Shown piece after piece: positions 17,314 through 26,211 of a stretch of DNA of 64,000 nt; the first letter of the stretch is position 1; every line of letters starts with the position of its first letter. Below the pieces are notes generated by a model. It had not been told where the DNA came from. It did no database searches and saw only the letters and a program-made list of their open reading frames with translations. Both the position numbers and the translations under genes were made by a program. This DNA is from Dyadobacter sp. 3J3 (GTDB taxonomy: Bacteria > Bacteroidota > Bacteroidia > Cytophagales > Spirosomataceae), in assembly GCF_009801115.1 (NCBI RefSeq), contig NZ_VTOL01000019.1, positions 1 to 64,000 on the forward strand. Direction: 5' to 3'.

Positions 17314-18155
17314 GGTTACACAGAGTAACACAGAGAGCAGGAGAGTTGCACAGAGGTTTTGAGGCTGGTTACGTTGACGATCAATGACAATTTCTTGACA
17401 AAACCTGACAATAGTTATACAGAGTTACACAGAGTTTCACAGAGAGCAGGAGAGTTGCACAGAGGTTTTGAGGCTGCTTACGTTGACGATCAATGACAAT
17501 TTCTTGACAAAACCTGACAATAGTTATACAGAGTTACACAGAGCTGCACAGAGAGCAGGAGCGTTGTACAGAGGTTTTGAGGCTGGTTACGTTGACGATC
17601 AAGGACAATTTCTTGACAAAACCTGACAATAGTTACACAGAGTAACACAGAGAGCAGGAGCGTTGCACAGAGGTTTTGAGGCTGGTTACGTTGACGATCA
17701 ATGACAATTTCTTGACAAAACCTGACAATAGTTATACAGAGTTACACAGAGTTTCACAGAGAGCAGGAGAGTTGCACAGAGGTTTTGAGGCTGCTTACGT
17801 TGACGATCAATGACAATTTCTTGACAAAACCTGACAATAGTTATACAGAGTTACACAGAGCTGCACAGAGAGCAGGAGCGTTGTACAGAGGTTTTGAGGC
17901 TGGTTACGTTGACGATCAAGGACAATTTCTTGACAAAACCTGACAATAGTTATACAGAGTTACACATAGAGCAGGAGAGTTGCACAGAGGTTTTGAGGCT
18001 GCTTACGTTGACGATCAATGACAATTTCTTGACAAAACCTGACAATAGTTATACAGAGTTACACAGAGAGCAGGAGCGTTGCACAGAGGTTTTGAGACCG
18101 ACACCTTAACTATCCCTGACAATTCCCTGACAAAACCTGACCACACATGACACCC
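17314..18155. repeat. Higher-order tandem repeat array (109/109/99-base units)
   Basis: The word acgttgacgatca recurs at 17371, 17480, 17589, 17688, 17797, 17906 and 18005, giving spacings of 109, 109, 99, 109, 109 and 99 bases. Small variants follow the same order (ctggtt/tcaatg, ctgctt/tcaatg, ctggtt/tcaagg), so the array also repeats as a 317-base super-unit. The array closes with a degenerate unit rich in CTGACAA words. Each unit contains cacagag, gcaggag, cagaggttttgag and cttgacaaaacctgacaatag. No gene is present; a 71-residue frame inside is repetitive and not considered coding. Confidence 0.9.
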
Positions 18156-18268
18156 TAGGATTGTAACCGACATTAATTTATTGTTAATTAGCTTTCCGTT
18201 TCGGGTTCAAATTTATAACTTAGTGCTCTGTAAACCAGTTTGTTAGTTCAACGTTATTCGTTAGTAAG

Positions 18269-20095
18269 ATGTCTCGTTATATTATTCTATTTCTTTCATT
18301 TTTATTACTATTACAGCCATGCCGCGCCCAGGAAAGCAAGCGGGCTAATGTCTGGTATTTTGGATATGAAGCCGGAATAGATTTTAACAGCGGAAAACCA
18401 GTTGTCTTAAATGATAGCAAAATGACCCAGTGGGAGGGGACGGCCTCTATTTGTGATGAAAATGGAAAACTGCTTTTGTATACAAACGGAATACAGATTT
18501 GGAATAATAAACACAAAGTGATTGAGGGCGCCACAGATCTCGGTGGTAATGATTCTGCCACGCAATCCGCTATCATTATCCCAAAACCCGGAGATCCCAA
18601 TATTTATTATGTCTTTACCACTTTTAGCTATTTGAGTTGTATCATTGTGGATATAAGTCTGAATCAGGGAGAAGGAGGGATTGTTTCCAAAAATATTTTA
18701 ATGGAGCACTCCACTGAAAAGCTAACGGCAGTGCAACATTGTAATGGCCTGGATTTTTGGATTTTAGTGCATGAAGCTGGAAATAATACATTCAGAAATT
18801 ATCTTCTTACGAAGGATGGTCTAGCGAAATCGTATGTAGAAAATAGAATAGGTAATAGCCAACATTCATCTTTGGGTTATCTGAAATTTTCACCATCCGG
18901 AACAAAGTTGGCAGCAGCTTTATGGGGAAGAGGAATTGTTGAACTTTACGATTTTGATACCAGTACCGGTATCATTTCTAACCCTGTAACCATAAAACAT
19001 CAGGATTTTTTCAAAGCGTATGGCCTGGAATTTTCTCCTGATGAGAGTTTTCTTTATGTTACGGAAACCCTTGAAACCGCAAGCCGAATTTTTCAGTTGG
19101 ATATTTCAGATAAGAATCCAGTTACAATTTTGAAGTCAAAAACCACCATTGGGCAGACCGCCGTATCCTATTTTGGAGCGCTAAAAATGGGTCCGGATAA
19201 TAGAATATATGTCGCTAAAAACAGAATGAAAAATTTGGGCGTCATTAATAATCCCAATAGCAAAGGAATCAGCTGCGGTTATGTCAGTGATGGACTTGAG
19301 TTAGGAGCGGTTAGTGGTATCGGGCTTCCAAACTTCGTTTCAACCTTTAATTTACAAAAATCGACCCTGGCTATTATTGAAGATAAAAATTGCAATGACA
19401 TTACACTGACCGCTGATTTTTACCCGGCTTCTACAAACACTGTTTACCAATGGTATGATGGTAACTCTAAAATTGAAACCGCGAAAGAGAAAACGTTTAG
19501 ACCAGATCGTTCTGGTTTATATTCCGTTGTTGTGCGTAATCATTGCTCAATTGAAAAGATAACTTCTCCCGAAATAAAAGTACAGATTCTTAAAGCCGAA
19601 CCAGAAGCGATAAAGGTTAATTGTGGTTTTTATAAACTAATTACGAATGCCAACACAGATTTTGAGTGGACGGGGGAAACAATTAAAACATCAGATCAAA
19701 ATACCGATTCTATTGTTGTCAGCGGAACGGGATCCAAAACTTTCAAATTAAAGGTATTTGATCATGAGGATCCGACCTGTTTTATTGAAAAACAACTGCA
19801 TATAGATTTTGGCATTTGTGATGCCCGGGTTTTTATTCCCGCCATCTTCACTCCGAATCAGGACGGGATCAATGATACCTTTAAAATTATAATAATCGGG
19901 GGGACCCCTCTCAAACTTGAAATTTTTAACCGATGGGGCTCGCTGATATTTACGGATTCAAGTCCTGCCGCTGAATGGAGTGGGAAAATGAATAACTCCA
20001 CACATGAAAACGGCGATTATGTTTATGTTTTTAAATATAAAACTGAAATGGGTGAGGAGTTTGTGCGGAAGGGAAGTATTTTGTTGCAGCGGTAA
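18269..20095 (+). CDS. Secreted beta-propeller-like protein with type B T9SS C-terminal domain
   Basis: This 608-residue protein has a signal peptide (MSRYIILFLSFLLLLQPCRAQ). Residues ~25-360 show repeated blades with FSPDES and KMGPDNRIYVAK motifs, as in PQQ/WD-like propellers of Bacteroidota surface proteins. About 370-440 is a PKD/Ig-like module (YQWYDGNSKI, SGLYSVVVRN). The end (FIPAIFTPNQDGINDTFKI, IFNRWGSLIF, GDYVYVFKYK) is the gliding-motility-associated type B sorting domain, so it should leave the cell through the type IX secretion system. Ligand or partner unknown. The ATG is at 18269, about 110 bases after the repeat array. Confidence 0.87.
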   Translation: MSRYIILFLSFLLLLQPCRAQESKRANVWYFGYEAGIDFNSGKPVVLNDSKMTQWEGTASICDENGKLLLYTNGIQIWNNKHKVIEGATDLGGNDSATQSAIIIPKPGDPNIYYVFTTFSYLSCIIVDISLNQGEGGIVSKNILMEHSTEKLTAVQHCNGLDFWILVHEAGNNTFRNYLLTKDGLAKSYVENRIGNSQHSSLGYLKFSPSGTKLAAALWGRGIVELYDFDTSTGIISNPVTIKHQDFFKAYGLEFSPDESFLYVTETLETASRIFQLDISDKNPVTILKSKTTIGQTAVSYFGALKMGPDNRIYVAKNRMKNLGVINNPNSKGISCGYVSDGLELGAVSGIGLPNFVSTFNLQKSTLAIIEDKNCNDITLTADFYPASTNTVYQWYDGNSKIETAKEKTFRPDRSGLYSVVVRNHCSIEKITSPEIKVQILKAEPEAIKVNCGFYKLITNANTDFEWTGETIKTSDQNTDSIVVSGTGSKTFKLKVFDHEDPTCFIEKQLHIDFGICDARVFIPAIFTPNQDGINDTFKIIIIGGTPLKLEIFNRWGSLIFTDSSPAAEWSGKMNNSTHENGDYVYVFKYKTEMGEEFVRKGSILLQR

Positions 20096-20099
20096 GTTT

Positions 20100-20184
20100 G
20101 TTTAACCACAAAGCACTAAGTTTTACACAAAGATTAACGCTTTGTGCCTTCCTTAGTGTAAAACGCTGTGTCCTCGTGGTTAAC
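20100..20184. repeat. Nested palindromic element between convergent genes, possible bidirectional terminator
   Basis: Three nested arm pairs occur in order: TTAACCAC with GTGGTTAA at the outer ends, CACTAAG with CTTAGTG, and CACAAAG with CTTTGTG around a 7-base loop. The element fills the gap between the T9SS protein (plus) and rfbD (minus). It could fold into a long stem and end transcription from both sides, or be a mobile REP-like element. Confidence 0.6.
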
Positions 20185-20196
20185 AAAATTCAAAAA

Positions 20197-21048
20197 CTAA
20201 ACCAGCTTTTTGATACATACGTCCAGACTATCTCTCCAGTATGGAATTTGTATTCCGAAAGTGGTTTTGATTTTAGTTTTATCCATTACCGAGTATGCAG
20301 GTCTTACGGCCCTTGTTACGTATTCCGATGTTTTCACAGGGTTTACTTTCACGGTGGTATGGCTGATATCAAAAATAGTTGTGGCGAAATCAAACCAGGA
20401 TGTTACCCCTTCATTGCTGTAATGATAGATGCCGTAAGTCGTGCTGCCAGATTCTATAATGTCCAGAATGGCACCGGCCAGATCAATCGCGTAAGTAGGG
20501 GAGCCGGTCTGATCCACGATCACGCCCAGTTGGTCCCGCTCGCTTCCCAGACGAAGCATTGTTTTTACAAAGTTATTGCCATATTCGGAATACAGCCAGC
20601 TGGTACGTATCGTGAAGTGTTTTTCCAATACATCCGCAATGGCCGCTTCGCCTTCCAGTTTGGTAAGCCCGTAAACATTCTCAGGTTCAGCAGGATCTGT
20701 TTCTGATAAAATTTGAGGAATGTTGCCTTTAAATACAAAATCAGTGGAAACATGTATTAAAGTGGCGTCATATTTGGCACAGGCCTTTGCAATATTTTCA
20801 GCTCCGTCCCGGTTTACTTTGCGACAAATATCAACGTCATCTTCCGCTTTATCAACGGCAGTATAGGCAGCACAGTTGATGACAAATTCAGGTTTTTCTT
20901 TTGTGAATAATATATCAAGAAGATTGACATCCAATATATTACCTTCCTGTTCCGATGGAAAAGAAATGTCTGTAATGCCTCTTTCTTCGGCAACCTTTTT
21001 AAGGCAATGGCCCAGTTGTCCGGATGCGCCTAGTACGAGTATTTTCAT
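20197..21048 (-). CDS. rfbD: dTDP-4-dehydrorhamnose reductase
   Basis: This 283-residue SDR-type enzyme matches the RmlD family in length and motifs. It has a nucleotide-binding GASGQLGH at residues 7-14, the NCAAYTAVDKAEDD region at about 59-72, catalytic Y..TK in YGLTKLEGE and the SPTYAIDLA segment. It makes dTDP-L-rhamnose from dTDP-4-dehydro-L-rhamnose using NAD(P)H, the last step of the RmlABCD pathway. The other three rml genes are not in the window. It is the last minus-strand gene of the exopolysaccharide locus, so rhamnose may be part of the polymer (inference). Confidence 0.92.
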   Translation of the reverse strand: MKILVLGASGQLGHCLKKVAEERGITDISFPSEQEGNILDVNLLDILFTKEKPEFVINCAAYTAVDKAEDDVDICRKVNRDGAENIAKACAKYDATLIHVSTDFVFKGNIPQILSETDPAEPENVYGLTKLEGEAAIADVLEKHFTIRTSWLYSEYGNNFVKTMLRLGSERDQLGVIVDQTGSPTYAIDLAGAILDIIESGSTTYGIYHYSNEGVTSWFDFATTIFDISHTTVKVNPVKTSEYVTRAVRPAYSVMDKTKIKTTFGIQIPYWRDSLDVCIKKLV

Positions 21049-21092
21049 TTTTTAGTGTTAATGTTTCCTGGCAAAGTTAGAATATTAGCTAG

Positions 21093-22220
21093 TTATTCTC
21101 TTTGACTGTTCAGATAATTGGTGTGGTATTGTCTAAGTTTTTGATCCAGTTGATAGCCCGTACGATAACGTTCCCCAATCTGGAATCCGCGTGTGTAAGA
21201 GTATTCTGCACGAAATTGATCCGCTGTTCTTAGTCTTGCATTTTTTCCTTGCAAAATCTTTCCTGGTGGAATTGGGATGATGAAGTTAAATCCTGCGGTA
21301 GATCCATTATTCGTTTTCATGGCATAAACACCAATCTCTACGTTTGTAAATTGGCGGATCAAATCTACTCTCACACCACGATCTTTCCAAAGATATTGCC
21401 CTCCGGATAACTTCATCGTTACATCCGGTCGGTTGAGGCGATATGCAACATCTGCCTGTAAGAATAACTGTTCAAGAGGTCCTGTGTAAATACCATCTTT
21501 TGCATAATAATACTTACCTGTTAGTCCTGCTTCAAGTCCATACGACAAAGGAGAAGTCATGTCAGCGTGTCGGTATTGAACATTAACTCCATATTGATCA
21601 TTGTAGAAATATCCAGCCGAGGCACTCACGAAATTTTTCCCAAATGCAAAAAACTGATTCAGGAAAACAGGAGCAGGGCGTATTATTTTTTCATGCCCAT
21701 CTTTGTCATTGGTTATTGGAAACAGAATTCCGGCATTTAAAACCATGCCCTGCCACAAATAAAATTGGGTTTGCAAGAGTATGCTGGTGTTACTCTGAAC
21801 AACCTGATCTCTATATCCGAAAATAGCAGAGAATTCCGGTTGTATCCAAAAATCAAATTTGTAGCGACTCGGGTGGGGAAGGAATTTGATACGTTGCTTT
21901 TCCCTTTCTTCCAGCGTAGGAACACTTGCAGTAATTTTAGGGCCAAGTTTATAATTAGCTATAATAACTCCCTGGAACATTGGGAGATATTCTGTAAACC
22001 GTTTGTTCGCAAGCGATTTGCGCATTTCCAATAATCCGTACAAAGGATTTCTATCAATACGTTGTTCATAATAAACTTTTCCATTGATGGAATCCAATGT
22101 TGTATTTTCGTAATTGAGCCATAACGATTTCCTTATTGCTTCACTCTGAGCTGTTTGCGCCATGGAAACAGAAGATATAAACGCAACAAGAATACCTGTA
22201 AATAGTATATTAATTTTCAT
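21093..22220 (-). CDS. YjbH-like outer-membrane exopolysaccharide protein, C-terminal half
   Basis: This 375-residue protein has a signal peptide (MKINILFTGILVAFISSVSM, cut after AQ) and a beta-barrel-like pattern of alternating strands with aromatic ends (FWIQPEFSAIFGYRDQ, FYLWQGMVLNAGILFPI, EAGLTGKYYYAKDG, RAEYSYTRGFQIGERY). YjbH is the outer-membrane lipoprotein/barrel of the yjbEFGH exopolysaccharide operon of enterobacteria. This ORF resembles the second barrel of that protein and the upstream ORF the first. The two overlap by 11 bases, so translation is coupled. A role in polymer secretion or surface anchoring is inferred from the locus. Confidence 0.65.
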   Translation of the reverse strand: MKINILFTGILVAFISSVSMAQTAQSEAIRKSLWLNYENTTLDSINGKVYYEQRIDRNPLYGLLEMRKSLANKRFTEYLPMFQGVIIANYKLGPKITASVPTLEEREKQRIKFLPHPSRYKFDFWIQPEFSAIFGYRDQVVQSNTSILLQTQFYLWQGMVLNAGILFPITNDKDGHEKIIRPAPVFLNQFFAFGKNFVSASAGYFYNDQYGVNVQYRHADMTSPLSYGLEAGLTGKYYYAKDGIYTGPLEQLFLQADVAYRLNRPDVTMKLSGGQYLWKDRGVRVDLIRQFTNVEIGVYAMKTNNGSTAGFNFIIPIPPGKILQGKNARLRTADQFRAEYSYTRGFQIGERYRTGYQLDQKLRQYHTNYLNSQRE

Positions 22221-23076
22221 TCGCTTGTTTTAGGCGCTTGGGAAGCGATTTAAGATTAAGTGCATAAGAGGTACCAAATGTAATCTGGTCGAAATTCATA
22301 ACACCTGCCTGGATGGTCCACTTTTTAAAAAGAACGCCGTATGCTCCTATATTAAAATGCTGGGAATCCCACTCAAACATGATCCCACCTTTTTTCGCAT
22401 AACGAAGATTAACGCCACCAATCGGACCCGATAGATATCGGTATTTTAAATCCTTCTTATTCTTTAAAGAAAGCCCTTCAAAAATATTATAGTTGGTTTT
22501 TTCAGATTCGTCACGTTTGAAGTAATAAGGACTTCCATAACCGCCTGTTACCTGAGCTGAAATGTTGTTGGTGAACTTAAACGTTTTCGTTGCGACAATT
22601 GCATTTGATGTAAAGGAGTTGTCTATACCAAAGGGCGCTGATACAAAAACAGCAAGGGAGGGCTGGTATTTTTTTTCTTTTAAAATAAGATATTTAAAAT
22701 CAAGCTGTCTGTCTCCAATTCCTTTATCCGCATGTGCTATATTACCATTCATCCTCATTAAATTTAGATTGATGTCCAAACGCGAGAAAATGGTTAAATT
22801 AATATAATACGTGCTTTCGGAATGTTGGCCGTTTCTTCTAAAGCTATAATCAATAGGGTTATGTACATAGCCAAATATGAAAGATCCGTTTTTAGTTTCA
22901 ACGGCGGTAGGAACGTAGATTAATCCTGGCTTTCCTGAAATATTCATTTGACCATAGGAGTAGCTACTTACACAAAAAAATACTAAAAAGGGCAATAACC
23001 TATTGCCCTTTTTAGTATTGAATATGTGAATGTAACCAACTAACCTATAAATAGATTTTGTTAGATTTCGATTCAT
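22210..23076 (-). CDS. YjbH-like outer-membrane protein, N-terminal half
   Basis: This 288-residue protein has a hydrophobic leader (about residues 27-42, LLPFLVFFCVSSYSYG) and then MNISGKPGLIYVPTAVETKN with GSFIFGYVHNP, the opening of the YjbH barrel domain. Alternating beta strands follow (LDINLNLMRMNG, PSLAVFVSAPFG, GGIMFEWDSQHFNIGAYG). Its end overlaps the start of the C-terminal-half ORF by 11 bases. It lies 14 bases downstream of the Ala-rich lipoprotein gene, giving a compact three-gene group at the end of the exopolysaccharide locus. Confidence 0.65.
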   Translation of the reverse strand: MNRNLTKSIYRLVGYIHIFNTKKGNRLLPFLVFFCVSSYSYGQMNISGKPGLIYVPTAVETKNGSFIFGYVHNPIDYSFRRNGQHSESTYYINLTIFSRLDINLNLMRMNGNIAHADKGIGDRQLDFKYLILKEKKYQPSLAVFVSAPFGIDNSFTSNAIVATKTFKFTNNISAQVTGGYGSPYYFKRDESEKTNYNIFEGLSLKNKKDLKYRYLSGPIGGVNLRYAKKGGIMFEWDSQHFNIGAYGVLFKKWTIQAGVMNFDQITFGTSYALNLKSLPKRLKQANEN

Positions 23077-23090
23077 AAACTGGTATCTGA

Positions 23091-24128
23091 TTAGATAGAA
23101 CCTTGGTTATGGCATGTTGCCAAAGCTTGCGTGTTAAGCGCATTAGCTTGTGTAAGAGCAGTGTTGTAAGCTGCATCTACCTTCGCCTGATTATTCGCTT
23201 TAGCTGTGGCCGCATTGGCAGTAGCAGCTGTTGTAACTGCTGCACAAGTTTTACCACCAGCTTTTTGCATTTGATTAATTGTGTCAAGCGCATCAATTAA
23301 TGAAACGTTTGTCAATGCTACAATCAGGTCGTACTGAGCACCTAAAACAGCTTTTGCACCAGAAAGCGCAGCAAGAGCAGAAGATGCCTGTGCATTAGCC
23401 TGTGTTCTGAAATCATCGTATACTGCCGTTGAAGTAGGAGTGCTTTCACAAGCAGTCTGTGCTGGAGCGATAAGAGCAACAGCAGCAGTATACGCATCAT
23501 TTACAGCTTTTGTCTGTGCAGCTTTTGAGTCATCCAATGCTTTTTTTACCGGATTGAAGATAGCAGCAGCTGCGGCCTGACACTCGTCAATAGCAGCAGC
23601 CGTTTTTTCAACTTTCTCAACAGCATCGGTAGTTCCGATACGAGTTCCCGTTAGTGCTACACCGGCAACAGCAGGAAAAGTGAATTTTGGAAAATATGCA
23701 GCCAACGCCGGATTTGCTTTTGCTTTGTCAAGAGCAACTTTCAAATCAGCCGGTACAGGTCCTCCTTTTGAGATCGCAGCCAAGGTTTCAGAAGATACTG
23801 AATTTAAAGCAGCAACATCAGATGCAGATAGTGCTGTTGATACCGCAGACGAAGCAGCAGTTACACTTGCAGGTACTGTTCCGGAAGCCGCAATACCTCC
23901 TAAAGCACCGTTCACTTCCGTAGCCTGCGCAGACGCTGCTACGCTTGCTGCTGTGATGGCGGGAACAACAGGTGCATCGATTGCTACTGTTGGCATTGTA
24001 ATTGCCTTTAACTGATCCGTAATTTTAGTATCCGGAGCCGTAGGATCAGTATCATCCTTCTTACAGTTGAACAGAACTGCCGTCATCATCAGACTCAGTA
24101 CTGCTAATTTGATTGTACGTTTTTTCAT
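23091..24128 (-). CDS. Alanine-rich lipoprotein of the exopolysaccharide locus
   Basis: This 345-residue protein has an SPII leader with lipobox AVLFNC (Cys22), then KKDDTDPTAPDT, a typical Bacteroidota lipoprotein start. The rest is dominated by Ala, Thr, Ser and Val (TAASVAASAQATEVNG, AASSAVSTALSASDVAAL) and should be mostly helical, perhaps a long coiled coil. Four cysteines occur after the lipobox, at about residues 180, 230, 295 and 340. No enzymatic motif is visible. In enterobacteria the yjbH partner YjbE is also a small Ala/Thr-rich exported protein, so an analogous role is possible but unproven. Confidence 0.7.
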   Translation of the reverse strand: MKKRTIKLAVLSLMMTAVLFNCKKDDTDPTAPDTKITDQLKAITMPTVAIDAPVVPAITAASVAASAQATEVNGALGGIAASGTVPASVTAASSAVSTALSASDVAALNSVSSETLAAISKGGPVPADLKVALDKAKANPALAAYFPKFTFPAVAGVALTGTRIGTTDAVEKVEKTAAAIDECQAAAAAIFNPVKKALDDSKAAQTKAVNDAYTAAVALIAPAQTACESTPTSTAVYDDFRTQANAQASSALAALSGAKAVLGAQYDLIVALTNVSLIDALDTINQMQKAGGKTCAAVTTAATANAATAKANNQAKVDAAYNTALTQANALNTQALATCHNQGSI

Positions 24129-24251
24129 TTGCGAGTAAAATTGATTTGTGGAATTAATAGTTTACATTATTTATTTACATAAATACAAAAGTTCAAAACA
24201 CTCAGAGGTAGTTGCAGTTCTTCTTTGCTGGTTTACTAAATATGAGTCAGA

Positions 24252-25616
24252 TCACTGTCCTCTGCCCAACACCATCACCTGCATGGTTTTAAAAATCAGG
24301 TTGATATCTTCGAGTACACTGTATGTTTTTAAGTATTGGAGGTCGTATTTCAATCTTTCAACATTTTTTGCAACCGTGTCCGCATAACCAACGTTGATCT
24401 GACCAATCGACGTAATACCAGGTTTCACCGTCAACAAGCGTTGAAAATCATGTGGTTCTGCTTCCATCAGCATATCCACATCGTACTTGTAGAGAGGGCG
24501 CGGACCAACCACAGACATATCACCCTTTAACACATTGAAGAATTGTGGCAATTCATCCAGTCTTGTTTTACGCATGATCCTGCCAATAGGTGTTATACGC
24601 GGGTCATTGTCACCCGTAGAATGCTGCCCCATTTTATCTGCATTCAGGCACATGCTGCGAAATTTGTAGATTTCAAACATTTCCCCCCATTGTCCGCAAC
24701 GTTTTTGGCGATAGAATACGGGTCCCGGAGACGAAATTTTGACAGCAGCCATAACGGCCAGGAATACAGGCGCACCTAGGATCATCACAACACTTGAAAA
24801 GATCAGATCGAAAGTGCGTTTTAAAGTTTGTTCGTTGACGCTGGAAAATGGTTTTGTATTAACCTGAATGATCGGGTACATGTCATGATACTCAATCGTA
24901 GCCATGTTGGTCATGAATCCGCGAAAATCAGGAACGAGGCGGATTTGTGTTTTCTGGCGTTCTCCAAGTTTGATCACACCTTTAACCTGTTCATCGGACA
25001 TTTCTGACAGACAGCAGTATACATAATCCAGCTTCTCAGTACTCATGAGTGCTTCCAGATTTGCCAGTTCGTCTCTGTGGTCGTTAAATTCATACATACC
25101 GCAGAAACGATAACCCAGTTCTTTACGCTCATTGTAAAACCCACGGATCAGTGAGGCCAGATCACCCTTGCCCACGATGGCATAGCGACTGAAATTATAA
25201 CCTGCCTGACGGTACAATTTTAAAGATAAAACGGTTGCCGCACGAACTGTAATAGCCAGGACAACAAACATGCCATAGGTCATCACAAACTGTTGCCTTG
25301 AATAATCATCTCCTTTTTGTGTAAGATACAAAAAGGCCATAATCGCCGCGGCGTGAATCAGTGTGGCTTTAAAAAGATTACCGATCTGGTTATTGAAATT
25401 GTAGGAAAGTCTGGTAAAAAAATATGTTTTTAAAGAGTAGATAACAAATATCCAAAGCAAATTTGATACCAGCAATAAGTTAACATACTGATTTTCAAAC
25501 AGGTTTGACAGATTTCCAAAACGTACTGAATAAGCAAAGAGAAAGGCCCCATTAAGCAGGACGAGATCTGTCCATAGATGGGCCTTGGGGAGGAGCCCGG
25601 GATAGCGATTTTTCAT
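24252..25616 (-). CDS. Initiating polyprenyl-phosphate sugar phosphotransferase (WcaJ/WbaP-type)
   Basis: This 454-residue protein is full length for the family: about four N-terminal transmembrane helices (to about residue 125), a nucleotide-binding-like CoA_binding_3 region (YAIVGKGDLASLIRGF), and from about residue 265 the catalytic bacterial sugar transferase domain (KRTFDLIFSS, SSPGPVFYRQKRCG, IYKFRSM, TRLDELPQFFNVLKGDMSVV GPRP). It loads the first sugar phosphate, often glucose or galactose, onto undecaprenyl phosphate to start repeat-unit assembly at the inner membrane. It is downstream of a 595-base gap, so it may have its own promoter. Confidence 0.92.
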   Translation of the reverse strand: MKNRYPGLLPKAHLWTDLVLLNGAFLFAYSVRFGNLSNLFENQYVNLLLVSNLLWIFVIYSLKTYFFTRLSYNFNNQIGNLFKATLIHAAAIMAFLYLTQKGDDYSRQQFVMTYGMFVVLAITVRAATVLSLKLYRQAGYNFSRYAIVGKGDLASLIRGFYNERKELGYRFCGMYEFNDHRDELANLEALMSTEKLDYVYCCLSEMSDEQVKGVIKLGERQKTQIRLVPDFRGFMTNMATIEYHDMYPIIQVNTKPFSSVNEQTLKRTFDLIFSSVVMILGAPVFLAVMAAVKISSPGPVFYRQKRCGQWGEMFEIYKFRSMCLNADKMGQHSTGDNDPRITPIGRIMRKTRLDELPQFFNVLKGDMSVVGPRPLYKYDVDMLMEAEPHDFQRLLTVKPGITSIGQINVGYADTVAKNVERLKYDLQYLKTYSVLEDINLIFKTMQVMVLGRGQ

Positions 25617-26211
25617 GATTTTAAAAATAACGTTGAGTATGTTGTTAGTACTACTTTGTAATGATCTTGAAAGACTACTACGTATTTATATTCTTCTTTA
25701 TTTTAGCCGATCATACTTAAAACTATATTTCAAAAATCGTATTTATCATCAACAATGTGTAGTAATTATTTCACACTAGGTGTAGTTGGATAGTTTTAAC
25801 AAGTTTACGACAAATCTTTGGTAAATCCCAATACCATTCAATAAAAAATAATGTATTAGATTGAAAATCAATTCATTAAAGATTGGCTAAATGGAAAAAT
25901 AACCAATGATTCTTGATTACTTACTATAAATTTTCTATAATTTTTGTAGTATTATTTTATGAAATCTATATGATCTGTCTTTAACTTCAATATCTTTTTA
26001 GAAGTAATAGTGGATGAACGGATATAAACAAGCATAAAACAATAATAATCATACTTCGTACAAGAATGCACTTCATTAGTTCATTGAAGTTGTAAATTGC
26101 TGAGGTAAATTCGCAAACATGCTAGGTCAGCGTACATTATCGTTTGGTATTTGGAACCCGTAGAAATGGATTTAATGAATTATACTATCTAAGTACTTTT
26201 CAGGTAATAAT
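25617..26211. other. Long AT-rich intergenic region
   Basis: The 595-base gap is upstream of the initiating phosphotransferase gene and downstream of the WecG gene. A short open frame at 26144-26350 runs against the WecG gene and is not convincing. I see no tRNA, clear hairpin or exact Bacteroidota promoter, but the size suggests a leader with regulation. Confidence 0.4.

Noticed and set aside
17894..18109. 71-residue forward ORF inside the tandem repeats
   Set aside because: It is built from repeat units read in one frame, with internally repeated residues; it reflects the array, not a gene.
17314..18155. CRISPR array
   Set aside because: Units are about 100 bases with almost no unique spacers, and no cas genes are near.
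20098..20706. 202-residue plus-strand ORF
   Set aside because: It lies antisense to rfbD and begins in the palindromic element; the rfbD frame has clear family motifs.
23680..24015. Ala-rich plus-strand ORF
   Set aside because: Antisense mirror of the Ala-rich lipoprotein; GC-biased codons keep the opposite frame open.
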